Shown here piece after piece: positions 22,801-34,115 of a stretch of 64,000 nt of DNA. This stretch comes from Pipra filicauda (Eukaryota; Chordata; Aves; Passeriformes; Pipridae). The notes under the pieces are model-generated. The model made no database searches. It was not told the DNA's origin and saw only the letters and a list, made by a program, of their open reading frames with translations. Each line of letters starts with the position of its first letter. Positions within the stretch are counted from its first letter, which is position 1. The position numbers were made by a program, and so were the translations under genes. Location of the stretch: NCBI RefSeq assembly GCF_003945595.2, contig NW_024104897.1, positions 1 through 64,000 on the forward strand. Reading direction: 5' to 3'.

Positions 22801-25800
22801 TAACAGGGTTCAAAGCTGGGAATTCCTTCCTTGCCTCAGCTAAATTAACTCAATCTCATTAAACTCTACTGGTCAAGGGATTGTCCCCTGAGCAGTGAAT
22901 CAAACATTATCCAGCTGACCATCTGGATATCTGCACTGAGCTGCTCTCAGTTAGACTGGGAAGAAGTTGGAAGTTATAAAGAGCCGAAAACCCAAATTTG
23001 CAGGGATTTGCTCTCTGTTTTACACGTGCTGAGAGGGAAGTTGAGGTGTTACCTGCACTGCAATCCAGCTGGCGTTCACAGCGTGCTCTCCAAAGGGCCC
23101 AAACCCTGCAAGAGAACAAAAAAAACCCACCCTGGTGAAGTTCATTCTCACAGCTTTGACTCCACTTCGAGTTGCAAGTGCTTTCCCAGTTTAGATATCC
23201 TGAAAAAAACCCACCCAACCACTTTTACCACCCAATCCTTATTTCTTTACATCCAAGCACCAAACGAGACACCTGCATTGAAATATTTCAACTGCAACCT
23301 TGTACAGGGAAGGAAACCAAGAATTTGCCCCACAAGAACCTTTTTTTTTTCCCCCCAACAGACATTTGGGAAGAAGATTTTTTTTTTTTTTCCCCTTTCC
23401 TGCCCAGGTTAGAAAAACTTGTTACCAAAGAGAACTTTTTTAACAAAGAGAACTTGTTATCAGCAGAGGACTTGATGTCAGGGAATTAAATCACGATTGG
23501 ATTTTTCTGTTCTTGATTGCTTTGACCCACAGCAGATGCCTCCACCAGCCTTTCTCAAATGTTTCTTCTCTGCTCAAGTCCTCTCCAAGATCTTCATTAG
23601 CACTTAATTACTAAGGAAATTATTAAGGAAATAATCAGGGCTGTTCACAACCCACCTACCCCGAGCAGCAAAGGTTACCATGGCATTATCAAAAATACCT
23701 CCTCACCACCTCTTAAATTCCTAATGGATAACTTTGGAGTTAACTGGTGATCCATAACATCTTCTCCTGAGCAAGCACACAAAGGTTGAGCAATTTATCT
23801 GGGCGTAATGTCGATACACTTTAATTTACAATGTCAGCACTGCCCTCCGAGCTTAATGCAATTAGGAGGCATAAATTCTGCCCAGCTCCTGAAAGGATTC
23901 GAGAGGGACCACAAATATTAAGTGACACCTTAATGGAAATGCCGTGTTTGCCATCAGCAGCCAGGCTGGGGTGATGCTGCACACGAGGAATTCACACACG
24001 GCCTTGGCTCGTCCACGCCCGTGGATCAAACCCCAACGTTGGTACCTCCCCAAAACAAATATTCCCACAGAATCAAAGTGGTGGTGTGTTTTCCCGTTCA
24101 GCAAAACCCCAAGGCTGTAACACAATCTGTGACTGCAGCACGGGGGAGAGGGCGAATTAATGCCTTTTCAGCTGTTTCTGCGAGTCCTGCACAACTCCCT
24201 GAAAACAAACACCGCAGCCCGCTGGGTTTAATTCCTGAATAAAGCGCAATAATCTTATAAAATAAATAAAATACGTATTTTAGCAAGCCAGCCACCCAAA
24301 GGCTGAAATTCTACAGGTGTTCAGGCACACAATGTGATCCCCTTGCCTCGAATCCAAAGGGGAAAAAGTGGCACAAGCACAAGGGGGGGTATCACTGCTG
24401 TGACTCATCCCCTGCCCGGATCCCTGGAGTTATCCCTTATCCTGGGATAAGGAACTTTGTGGGCACATCCACCCCAGGGCCCTCCAAGGCTCATTAGCAG
24501 TAAACCAGCTGCAGGGATCGTGACGGGATTATCTCCTTAACGAGTTCTAAAAAAGAAATTGTGCACAAATAACACTCATCCTCGGGAACCGATGGGGGAA
24601 CACGACACCATCCCCGCTTTTAAAGGGAATTTAACGTGACATCGATGACATTATCAAAGAGGGGCAGAGCTGACGAGGCAACCGCTGTGTTTTGTAACCA
24701 GACTTCCCTTGAAAACGATGGGGGGGGGGGAAAAAAAAAGCCCGGAGAAGCCTTGAGAGCAGCAGAACATTCCCTGACACACGTTTTCTGTTTAGTCACC
24801 ACCGCCCCGCGCTGGATTTGGGGCTGGGAAAGGCAGGATTCGCCACCTGCTCCTCCTCTCTCTCCGCGACTCTTCCCTGCAAAGACACTTTTTGGCCTCC
24901 GGTTTCAGCCGCCCCAGCCGAGCCCCCGCCATTCAAACGGCCTCAACTTCGGCTGCTGGGGGGGGAGAACCTGAATAGTTTCAGGCGAGTTCCCCATTTG
25001 TCACAGAACGGCCTCACCCACAAATCACCCCGAGCGGCCTTTGTACCCCGGGGAAGAGCCTGACAGCGCCGGGGCCCCTCGTTCCCTGGCTTATTCTTCC
25101 CTCGGGGGCTTCTGCCGTGCTGAGGGGGGCGATTTGGGGAGCAGCTTCCACCCCTCGGGGGCTGGGGCTGGGGTGGTCAGCCAGCAAATCCCATCCCCTG
25201 CGCCCCTAAATTGTTTTTTTCCTGCTCCTTGGCAGGCTCGGCTCCCGTCTTTCCACAACCAGCAAAACCGCTGGAGGGGGTTCAGGGATGGAAAAGGGGG
25301 ATCCAGGTCCCCGCTGCCTGGGCACAAGTGTTAGGAAAGCTGCTGCAAAGCCCCTCAGCACGGGATCCCCCCAGCTCCTGACACCCCTCACACGCAGCAG
25401 TGCGGCCCCCAAACCCCCCCAGACCCTGCCCTCCACCCCCAGGGCTCCTGTTTATCACCCCACACAGGGCAGAGCCCCCCCAAACAGCCCCCCAGGGACA
25501 GCTTCCCCCTCTCCATCCCCACCTCAGTCACATCCCGATGGGACAGCAGCCCCCCAGCTCCTGGTCACACACTCCCTTTCCCTCACCCCGGGGAAGGGGT
25601 CCCCCACCTACCTCCCCCCCAGCCCCCTTTACATCAGGGAAGGGGTCCTCAAACCTACTCTCCCCACCAAGCCCCACTAGTCTCAGGGAAAGGGTCCCCA
25701 AAACTACCCTCCCCTCAAACCCCCTCCTCACCTGCCTCCTCCACTTCCCCTCCAAGGGTTGGGTCCCTCACCTGCGCCCCTCACCTTAGGGAAGGGGTCC

Positions 25801-26206
25801 CCAAAACAACCCTCCACTCCAAGCCCCCCTCACCTCGGGGAAGGGGTCTCTGACCTGCTGCTCTGAGCTCCCCACTCCTCTCGGGCGGGGGACCCCCACC
25901 TATCCCCCCAAGCCCGTCTCACCTCGGGGAAGGGGTCCCCAAAACTACCCTCCACTCCAAGCCCCCCTCACCTCGGGGAAGGGGTCCCCAAAACTACCCT
26001 CCACTCCAAGCCCCCCTCGCCTCGGGGAAGGGGTCCCCATAACTACCCTCCACTCCAAGCCCCTCTCACCTCGGGGAAGGGGTCCCTCACCTGCCCCCCT
26101 GAGCTCCTTCTTCCCTCGGGGAAGGGGTCCCCCATCTCGTCTCCCCCCCCTCCTCCCGGAGCCGCCCCGTACCCGTCACCACCACCGCCCGCCGCGGCTT
26201 CTCCAT
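14742..26206 (-). CDS. PGPEP1: Pyroglutamyl-peptidase I (5 coding exons, 209 aa)
   Basis: This is a cytosolic cysteine peptidase (family C15) that removes N-terminal pyroglutamate from peptides. Coding exons on the minus strand: 26173-26206 (MEKPRRAVVVTG), 23053-23105 (FGPFGEHAVNASWIAVQ), 17019-17135, 15929-16161 and 14742-14934. Each has GT/AG borders, and the phases (1, 0, 0, 2) close into 630 nt. The length equals the human protein. The catalytic triad falls at the human positions: Glu85 in TVTLEKCGH, Cys149 in RYLCDF and His168 in SAFVHVPP. The exon 1 donor is GTACGG and the exon 4 donor is GTACGG, both weaker than consensus. Intron 2 (17136-23052) holds a 1.1-kb minisatellite; introns 3 and 4 hold CR1 elements antisense to the gene. 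It shares a CpG-island promoter with divergent LSM4. Confidence 0.97.
15241..15313 (+). mobile_element. CR1 3' end fragment in PGPEP1 intron 4
   Basis: AATGGTTGGAACTGATGATC, then GGCTTTTCCAACCTTGTGAT and TCCATGA, is a diverged CR1 3' terminus of about 70 bp. Confidence 0.7.
15385..15548 (+). mobile_element. CR1 3' fragment in PGPEP1 intron 4
   Basis: The stretch starts in CCATCCCTGGAAGTGTCCAA and continues through TAGTGGAAGGTGTCCCTGCC and TTTAAGGTCCCTTCCAACCC to repeated GATTC(T) at the 3' end. It is well preserved and antisense to PGPEP1. Confidence 0.9.
15592..15895 (+). mobile_element. CR1 fragment abutting PGPEP1 exon 4 splice donor
   Basis: About 300 bp of CR1 3' region: the segment with GGACAGGACAAGGGGGAATG, then TTCCTCCCTGGGAGGGTGGG, then the TAGTGGAAGGCGTCCCTGCC terminal part. 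Its end lies about 33 bp from the PGPEP1 exon 4 boundary at 15929, so the element forms most of the intron next to that donor. Confidence 0.9.
16355..16605 (+). mobile_element. CR1 fragment in PGPEP1 intron 3
   Basis: It begins near GGGATACTGGGAGAAATCCT, passes CCCTGGGAGGGTGGTGAGGC and GTGGGAGGTGTCCCTGCCCC, and ends with CCAACCCAAACCATCCTGTG and ATTCCACGATTC. Confidence 0.9.
18085..18190 (+). mobile_element. CR1 3' end in PGPEP1 intron 2
   Basis: Partial CR1 3' terminus with CCCTGCCCATGTGAGCGGGT, AAGGTCCCTTCCAAGCCAGA and CCATTCCATGATTCCATGAT. Confidence 0.8.
19738..19802. repeat. (AAT)n microsatellite, PGPEP1 intron 2
   Basis: About twenty AAT trinucleotides with one CTAGT interruption near 19758. 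Confidence 0.95.
20545..21618. repeat. ~32-bp minisatellite, about 30 copies, PGPEP1 intron 2
   Basis: Units follow the pattern GAGTTTTCTCCTCTCAAAA then TACCCCCAACTCT, with sub-types ending in AATTCCAAATATCTTCC. The plus strand is pyrimidine-rich in each unit; the minus strand therefore carries a run of four or five G about every 32 nt. Neighbouring sub-types recur in blocks, for example near 20690-20800 and 20890-20940, which points to block duplication. It is intronic and non-coding. Confidence 0.95.
22378..22444 (+). mobile_element. Short CR1-like 3' tail
   Basis: GGAGTTGGACTCCATGATCC then CAGCTCAGGATATCCCAGGA and TTCTG resembles the terminus of a diverged CR1 subfamily. It is short, so the assignment is moderate. 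Confidence 0.55.
25590..26110. repeat. 49-bp minisatellite in PGPEP1 intron 1
   Basis: The clearest units, from about 25817 to 26075, contain CTCACCTCGGGGAAGGGGTC followed by CCCAAAACTACCCTCCACTC. Degenerate units flank them on both sides. The array ends about 60 bp from the PGPEP1 first coding exon. Confidence 0.9.
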
Positions 26207-26786
26207 CGCGGCTCCGTCCCGTCCGTCCCGTCCCGTCCCGTCCCGCCGCCGCCGCCCCGCACTGAGCGCGGCCCCGCCCCGCCGCGCCCGCCCCGCCCCG
26301 CAGCGCCCGGGCCCGCCGCTTCCGCCGCCGCGGCGGAAGTCCCGCAGCGGGACGGCCCTGGGAGCCCTTCCCCGCTCACCGTTCGCTCACCGTAGCCCGA
26401 GGCGGGGGACGGTTGGGTCACCGTAACCCCAGACGGGCCCGCGGGCGGGGGGGGCGGTTGGTTGAACAAAACGTTCATCCCGAGCCCCACGGGGGTTCCC
26501 CGCGCGGCCGTGCGGGAGCGCGAACCGCGCGGTACCGGAGGGGCCCGTCCCGTCCCTCCCGCCCGGGCCCGGGCCCGTCCCGGGCGGCGCCGCCGCGAAG
26601 GCGCGGCCGGACCCGGGCGGCGCGGCCGGGGCCGAGTCCCCGCGCGCTGATTGGCCGCGGCGGGGCCGCGCCTCGCGCTGATTGGCCGCGGCGGGGCCGC
26701 GCCGCGCGCTGATTGGCCCCGCGCGGAGCCGGGGGCGGTTTGAGCGGCAGCGCCCGGCGCGGCGGCGGCTCCGCGGGACCCGCACG
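26207..26786. promoter_or_regulatory. Bidirectional CpG-island promoter of PGPEP1 (-) and LSM4 (+)
   Basis: Only 580 bp separate the two divergent ATG codons. The interval is extremely GC- and CpG-rich, with no TATA box, repeated CCCGT near 26216-26243, and several GGCGG/CCGCC Sp-type boxes. The LSM4-proximal side holds three identical inverted CCAAT boxes. A housekeeping bidirectional promoter is the natural reading. Confidence 0.85.
26640..26721 (+). promoter_or_regulatory. Triplicated 31-bp module with three NF-Y (CCAAT) sites
   Basis: CTGATTGG occurs at 26647-26654, 26678-26685 and 26709-26716, spaced exactly 31 bp apart, each within GCGCTGATTGGCC. The DNA between copies (GCGGCGGGGCCGCGCC) is nearly identical, so the spacing arose by tandem duplication. 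NF-Y sites at about 31-33 bp spacing are a known arrangement in strong TATA-less promoters. The last box lies 70 bp from the LSM4 ATG. Confidence 0.8.
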
Positions 26787-29700
26787 ATGGTGAGCGCCGG
26801 CAACGGCACCGGGGGGGCACAGCCGGGGGGGAGTGCGGGGCTGGGGAGGGGGATGGAGCTCCGGGGAGGGCCTGGGGCATCTCTCCCCTGCGCGATGCCC
26901 CGCTCGGTGCACCGGTGGGTCCCCCGGTGTCGCTCGGTGTCTGAGGCCTCTCTCCTCTGTTCCGCTCGCAGCTGCCTCTATCGCTGCTGAAGACGGCGCA
27001 GAACCACCCCATGGTGAGTACGTGAGTACCGGCCCCGGTCCCGCCGCCCCTCCCGGCCTCGGTGACACCGGGGCAGGTCCCGGTACCGGCGGCACACGTG
27101 ACTCGTGTTCTCTCGCAGCTGGTGGAGCTGAAGAACGGGGAGACCTACAACGGGCACCTGGTGAGCTGCGACAACTGGATGAACATCAACCTGCGGGAGG
27201 TCATCTGCACGTCACGGGTAAGGCCGGGGCACCGGGCAGGGGTCACCCTGGCACCGGGCAGGGACCACCACCCTCTGTGTGCACGGGGAACACCCAGCAC
27301 CGGGCAGGGGTCACCCTGGCACCGGGCAGGGATTGTCACCCTCTGCGTGCACGGGGAACACTCAGCACCGGGCAGGGGTCACCCTGGCACCGGGCAGGGA
27401 TTGTCACCCTCTGCATGCACGGGGAACACCCAGCACCGGGCAGGGGTCACCCACCAGCCAGGCTTCCAGGAGTGCCCGGCACTGGGCAGGGGTCACCCAC
27501 CCGCTGTGCCCTCCAGGAACCGTCCCCGAGGGGTCCTGACCTCTGTCCCTGCAGCCAGGCCAGCTCTGCTGTAGCTCAGAGGCTGTTGCTCCTGTGGAAT
27601 TTGCCCAAAATGCAAATTTAACATAGTTAATTATAAGATCCATAACAAAGGAACACACTCAGGTGCACACTGGGGCGGGGTGACTCTCTGCACAGCACAG
27701 AATGAGGGGATGGGGGTCCCTCACTCCCCTCAGGGAGGATCTGGAGGTCCCTCACCCCCCTCACTGAGGGTCTGGGGGCCACATGCCATGATCCTGAGCT
27801 GGGTTTCCCAAAAAAACCCCAGCTTTCCCCTGTCACGTGCTGCCCCAGCAGCCTCAAACACCACATTCACTTTTATGCCCTCCCCCTCTCTCCCCCTGCC
27901 TCTCCCCCTCTCACTCCACATCCAACCCAGGAGTTCACCCATTCTGAGGCCATCTGGGACTTCTGCCCTTGGCCAGAGTTGCTCCAGGAGGTTGAGATTT
28001 GTGCTTTGGGCTTTAACCTCCATCAGAAATGTCTGGTCTTGCTCCCTGTATGCTGTGGGAAGTGGCAGCCGGAGGGATATCAGGCTGTCACTGCTCTTTC
28101 CCCTGCCCTGGAATGTCAGAGCTCCATGGGAAAGACTGGAGCTCTTGTTCTTCCAAAAATCTCTCTGCAAACCCCTCAGTCCCTGTTGTCTCCACAGCAG
28201 GAGTTTGGAGTGGTGTCACATCAGTGTGACAGAGCAAACACCCTGAACGAGGTTTGGGAGGGAATTTTGGGGTGGAATTTTGTTTGGAATTTGTGGATGC
28301 AACTTGGGTCATAATGGGACAAGTTGAATTTAGCAGGAGAGGAGGTAACAGCCAAGCCCATGATAGGGGTGATACCATCCTTCTCCTTGGAAATTCGCTT
28401 CCAAAGGTTCAGTGCTCTGCCTGGGAAGAGCAGCAGCTCAGGTTTTGTTCCCTCTGGGTGACCTGGAGGTATCACCCAGAAGGAAATGGAGCTGTTGGAG
28501 CGAGGCCAGAGGAGGCACCAGGATGATCAGAGGGCTGGAGCAGCTCTGCTGGGAGGAAAACCTGGGAGAATTGGGATTGTTCAGCCTGGAGAAGAGAGGG
28601 CTCTGGGGTGACCTGATTGGGTTTGAAGGGGCTACAAGAAAGATGGAGAGAGACTATTTCCAAGGGCCTGGAGTGACAGGACAAGGGGTAAAGGCTTCAA
28701 ACTATCTCAGAGAGTGGGTTTAGGTGGAATATTGGAAAGGAATTCTTCCCTGGGAGGGTAGTGAGGCCCTGGCACAGGTTGGGCAGAGAAGCTGTGGCTG
28801 CCCCTGGATCCCTGGAGGTGTCCAAGACCAGCTTGGACGGGGCTTGGAGCAACTTGGGACAGTAGAAGGTGTCCCTGCCCATGGCAGGGGGTGGAACTGG
28901 ATGGGCTTTAAGTCCCTTCCAACCCAAACCAGTCTGTGTTTCCCTGATTCCGTGATCTGACCCAGGAGAGCAGCCGGGCTCACCAGTCTCAGCCCACCTT
29001 AACACACCAGAACCCCCCCAAATCCCAGACGAACGTGGAGCTGTGGGGTTGTACTGGTGGCACTGGTGGCACTGGCCACTAGATGGCACGGAACAACGAG
29101 CCGGGAGCCGGTTGTTTACTCCGGGGAGGCCGGAACGAGGAAGCGAAGGAGCCTGGAGCCTGGTTCCATCCCTTCCTGCATCCCGAGCCAAGGAGCAGGC
29201 AGGCAGATCCAAGGCAGGGTGGGGTTTGCCGGGTGTCTGTTGGAAGAGAACTGTTGCTCTCTGTCTTGTCCTGGACTTGCCTGTACAGGCAGAGCTGCCC
29301 CAAATAACTCCCGGGGCGGGGGTGAGGAGGAGGGGGGGGGGAACCGACTCTTTTATCCTCTTTTCCGAGGAACGGGGCGTTCTGGTTTCTCCTCCTCTCC
29401 TGGGACACGACAGACGCCTCTTCCACGTGGTGCCACTTGAGGATGGCTGGGCTGGAGGGATCCCAGCTGCAGCCAGACCCCCACGGAGCCGCTGCCCAGC
29501 CGGGAATGCGGTGCTGGAGCGGGACGAGGCGGGTCCCTGTCCCTCCTCCCAGTTACATCATGGCCAGAGAGTTGTTGTTCAGCTTCAGTGCTGGATTCTC
29601 ACTCCCGGGTGGGTTGTGTCCTAGGGGGAAGCCCTTTGTATCCCAGAAAAACCCTGAAACGACTCAAAGCAGCATCCAGAGGTGGCTGCTTCGAAACCGT

Positions 29701-32700
29701 GCACCTGAAGACTCTTTTTTTTTTTTGGTAATAAATGTAAAATGGGTGAGCTCCTTTTTTCCCCTCAGCTGCTCTGGTGGCTCACACCCCACAGCCAGCT
29801 GGCTCCAGACCTGCCTTGCTGCTCCCTCCACACCCCAGAGGAGTGAAGGGTTGGGGTGACTCCCAGCTGGAGGAGAAACCTGGCCACAGCTGCCTTTTTT
29901 TCTTCCCAGAATTGGTTGTTCATCAGCATTTTAACTCCCCACGTTTGTGTCTCTAGTCCCACTTGTACAAGGGAAGGAGGTGCCTGTTTCCTCACCCTCT
30001 TCTTCCTTCATTTTCTGTGAGCCTTTGAGGTAATTGTGGAACTAAATCTTTGTGGGTCCCAACTCAGAATCCTCCGTGAAATTCCCGAATTGAAACTACA
30101 GTTGTTTGTGGGCCCGGGTTGTATTTTGGGGAGGAAAAGCCCCCCCCTTTTTCACAGCTGGTTACAAATAATGCTTTCAGCAAAGACTGGTGGAGCTCTC
30201 ACTCTCTCCAGAAGTGATGGAGACGCTCAAATGCCCTAAAAAGTGACAGAAAAGTGCCAGTTTTGGTCCGTGTCTTAGCGTGTTGCTCCCCAACAGGATG
30301 GAGACAAGTTCTGGAGGATGCCCGAGTGCTACATCCGTGGCAGCACCATCAAGTACCTGCGGATCCCCGACGAAATCATTGACATGGTGAAGGAGGAGGT
30401 GGTGTCCAAGGGCAGGGGCCGTGGCGGGATGCAACAGCAGAAGCAACAGAAGGGCCGTGGGGTTGGAGGAGCTGGACGAGGTAACGATCCCCGTTTGTCT
30501 CCCAGCTGGGAGAGGGGCTGAGCGGGATCCCCTGCCTTTGGAATTTCACTTCTCGTGCAAGGATCAGCTCCTGCTTCTCGGCTTTAGAGCCAGGGCTGGG
30601 GCTGGGAGAAGCTGGAGCTGTTCCTGTGCAGGATCCAGTCGAGCGAGTGCGTAAGGGCAGCGTCTGCCAAGGCACGGGGAGGATCCGTGCCAGGGATGGG
30701 CCTCCCTCGGTTCTGGGGTTGGGCAGGAGCTTAAGAGAGTCTGAACGTGATTGTTTCTACCCCTCCTGGCTCCTTTGGCAGCAGGGCCCTACGAAACTTT
30801 TCAGCTTAGCAAGTCCAGGGGGATGGGAAACAAATGGCTGTTCGGGGTGAAAACAGTGCAAATACAGCCCGTGGCAGTGATAGAAGAAAAATCGTCTTCC
30901 CTCCCATTAAAAGGGGGCTTTGGATCTCCTGTCAGTTTATTTATATTTAAAAAAAAACAAACAAAAACCACAAACCCAAACAAAAAACTGAAGGGTTTGT
31001 AGGGTTTGTGTTCCTCCTGCTCCACATGAATAATTCATGTTCCTGATAAAAGGGGAAGTTGCCACTTCAGAAGAAATAGGTCACCAAAACAACATTCCTA
31101 TTTCACGGGGTTAAGCGATCCCGGAGCACTTCAGCTGGAGGACACGTTGCTCTTTTTTCCTCCCCCCCCCCCTCCCCTTCTAAATTATCCCACTGGAAGC
31201 CCCAGAACCATTTCTCTCCTTTCCTGCTCACCCCCTCCTGCCACACCTTTGGGAGTTTGTGGTCACCTCAGAGCCCCGGGGGAGAGCTTAAAATCCCGAG
31301 TTCAATTTTAAAAGGAGCCCTGGGCACTGGGACACCGAGGGGTGAAGCCTCTTTTTTACAGCACCCTTAAGGACCTGCCTGTGTTTTGACTATGCCAGGA
31401 ATCCTGGCAGGACAGGTGGGATCCACCCAGAGCCATCACACCAGGACGGGACACGTTCCCAGAGCCTCCTTTTTCCCAAATCCCCGCTCCCTCCTGGAAG
31501 CTCCCAGCGGGCAAGAAATGACCTTTACAAATCTGAAGGCGCCTTTATTTTCCCCCTCCTTCCCTTTACAGTGTCCAGCGCCCTTGGCAGGGAGTTTTGG
31601 TTTTTTTTGTTTGTTTTTTTGGGGTTTTTTTGGTTATTTGGATAAACATTTTCACGGGGCTGGTTTTTTTTTTTTCCTCTGCCGTGGAAATACGGAAATA
31701 TCCACCTTGTGGGGAGCAGAGCTGGAGCTCTGAGGTGGAGCTCCTGCTGTTTTCATGTGCAGCTTGAATTCGCTGATGGAATATTTTCGAGCATTTGCTA
31801 ATTAGCTCAAAGGTTTGGCTCTCATTACTGAGACATGAAGGGAGGAGGGAAAGGGGAGGGGGAAAGAAAAAAAAAACCCAACAAAACAACCAGGCAGGAC
31901 AATTTTGTTGGGAGGCCACCAGGCAGGAGTGAAGCTGTAATTGTGCACACAGTTGAAAGGGTTATTGTTTCTGACACTGGTAATCCATCCTCTTTGACTT
32001 CTTGCTTGCCAAACTCAGAAGTCCCTGGTCTTTGCTCCAGGAGCAGCTGGAACATCCCAAGCACTGCAGGGTTTGGAATAATTTATATTTTGCCTTTGAT
32101 TTAATCACGTCTCCTCAATGAAGCAACCGCTGAGGGCTCTTGAGCCTGGTGCTTGGACTGAGTCTCCTTTGGGTTCTGCCTGGCAGGGTGGATCCACATC
32201 CTGATTTATCCCTATTTTGGGGGTAAATCTGAGCTCAGCAGCTCCTGTGACAGGCACAGCTTTTGGGTATGAGGATGCTCATCTCCCCACAGCCTCCCAA
32301 CTCCTGCTGTCCTGTGCCCTCTCCAAAGCCATGGATTGCTCTGTCCAGCTTTTGTTGGCCCTCACAGCTCTCAGGGGACCTGGATTTTAAATTTATTGCT
32401 TCCTTGGCTCCATTTTTCAGAGGGAACTTCAATTTGCCACGACATTACCATCAGTCATGACATTACCACACCAGTTTGTCCACCTCTTAAACACAGGTCT
32501 GGGACTGGAAAGGGACAAGTCAAAAAGTCCTGTTTCTGCTTCTAAGGCTCAAAAATAAGCATGTTATTTGGGTAAAACAGGAATAACTGTGTGCCAGGGG
32601 TGCTGTTACATCCGTGCTCTTCCTTTCTGCTCCACAGGTGTGTTTGGTGGCCGTGGCAGAGGAATTCCAGGCAGTGGAAGAGGCCAGCAGGAAAAAAAGC

Positions 32701-32726
32701 CAGGCAGACAATCAGCCAAGCAGTGA
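26787..32726 (+). CDS. LSM4: U6 snRNA-associated Sm-like protein LSm4 (5 exons, 138 aa)
   Basis: LSM4 is a subunit of the heptameric LSm2-8 ring on U6 snRNA in the nucleus and of LSm1-7, which promotes mRNA decay in P-bodies. Exons: 26787-26789 (the ATG alone), 26972-27013 ([14 protein letters not shown]), 27119-27217, 30297-30480 and 32638-32726. All borders are GT/AG and the sum is 417 nt. The Sm1 region includes [20 protein letters not shown]; the Sm2 region includes [20 protein letters not shown]. An RG-rich, Gln-rich tail follows ([26 protein letters not shown]) and the protein ends in RQSAKQ. It is one Gly shorter than the 139-aa human protein, within GRGRG(G)IPG. Exon 2 is followed by two donor-like GTGAGTAC copies 8 bp apart. 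Intron 3 contains a 68-bp array and a CR1. Confidence 0.97.
27224..27450. repeat. 68-bp tandem array in LSM4 intron 3
   Basis: About three units of CACCGGGCAGGGGTCACCCT, a second CACCGGGCAGGGA, and CACCCTCTGCGTGCACGGGG, followed by degenerate copies up to about 27500. It begins immediately after the exon 3 donor. Confidence 0.9.
28485..28958 (+). mobile_element. CR1 LINE fragment (~475 bp), LSM4 intron 3
   Basis: This is the longest CR1 copy in the window. It contains GAGCAGCTCTGCTGGGAGGA, GGATTGTTCAGCCTGGAGAA, GAATTCTTCCCTGGGAGGGT and the 3' block with AGAAGGTGTCCCTGCCCATG and CCTTCCAACCCAAACCAGTC. It lacks the reverse-transcriptase region and is in the same orientation as LSM4. Confidence 0.95.
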
Positions 32727-34115
32727 AATGTCTGCACCCAGGCCGGGGACAGTTTGGGTTTTGTCACCTCAGGATTTGCCACGTGTTCAAAAACGTTCCC
32801 TTTTCCCACTCTCCCGTGAGTCAATCAGAGCCCAAATCATGTTCGTTTGGAAGCCCCTCGTGATTTAATCTGGTCAAGTGGAGTTTTCACTCCTTGTAGT
32901 CAGTAAGTCATTGGAAATATTTCTTAAAAAAAAAAAAAAGAAAAAAGAAAAAAATCATTCATGGTTAAGGACTGAAGTTCTGCCTTCTCCTGAGAGTGAA
33001 TTTTTCAGGGTCGCCAGGTTTAATTTAAAATATTATCCTGTTCAGAGGTACCAGAATGAAGGCAAACAGACACTTTCTGGATTGTTTGGAATTTTTTGGG
33101 TTTTTTTTAATATACTTGAAACTTGGGAAACGTGTGTTTGTAACAGATGTGTGAGCATTTTGCTTTAAAAACACTGAACTTAAGAGTATTGTGTCTGTAC
33201 ACGAGTAGTCTTAAAGGTTTGGGGTTTTCTAAAGCCAACAAACCTTTAAACTATTGCTTTTCTTTTCCTGGCCAGTCAGTTCTGTCTCTCCTATGGCTGA
33301 AAGGAGAACTTGGGGTGAACATTTGCCTTCAAGGGTTGTTCCCAAGAGAGCTTTGTGATAAATGAGCATTTCCCAATTAGTTCATTGCTAACTTGACTTC
33401 AGATTAGAAGTTTCCTTTAAAGGAACAGGTTTTCTGTGGGGTTTTTTTTTGCATGAGGCTGGTGCTCCCCTCGCTCCTCATGGGTGATTTTTCTTTTTTT
33501 TAATTTTCTGAAAAGCAACTGAGTTGATTTACTTGGATTTATTTCCCTCCCACTCGGAAAACTCTTCCCCCTTTTGCTGTGACACCCAAGTCCTGAACTC
33601 TTGGCAATATTTCTCAGCCTGATTTCTTCCAGTCCCTGGTGATTGACCTCACTGGATGTACCTGTCACTTCCTTTCCTGGTCACCAATTATCTCCCCTTG
33701 GGGACACCCTCCTGTAGGCTCAGAAAACTCCTGGGAATTCCCAGGTGGGGTTGCTCCAGTCTTCCATCCCATGAGCAAAATGCACCTGCAAAATATCCTG
33801 GCTGCTGATATTAATTGAACATCTGCACAAGGGGAAGAAACAACTCTGGGTGAGCCTCAACCCCCCGAAGGGGTGAAATAGGTGAATTTTAGGGGAAAAA
33901 CCCGTGTTGTGGCTGGTTTTGAGCAGGTTTTGGTTTGGTTTGGTACAACTGGTTCTCTGTATTGAAGCCTGTTCTCTTCTCATATTGAAGCCTATTCTCT
34001 GCCATCACCACTGTCTTGAAAAGGAGTGAAGAACATGCTTTTATAGAGTTATTTTTTTAATGTTTATAGAACTGGGTGCAGTGGTGAGTGGGAATAAATC
34101 TCCAGCCTCTACCAA
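32727..34115 (+). other. LSM4: Probable LSM4 3'UTR
   Basis: AT-rich DNA follows the LSM4 stop codon without any coding exon and ends at an AATAAA at 34093. It includes an A-rich tract near 32925-32955. The length, about 1.4 kb, is inferred only from the first plain AATAAA; a shorter transcript using a variant signal is possible. Confidence 0.45.
34093..34098 (+). terminator. Candidate LSM4 poly(A) signal
   Basis: AATAAA is followed about 30 nt later by a CTCTCTGTGTCTG GU/U-rich element near 34122-34134. Confidence 0.5.

Noticed and set aside
28472..28960. Open frames within 28.5-29.0 kb
   Set aside because: They lie inside a CR1 3' fragment that lacks the reverse-transcriptase region.
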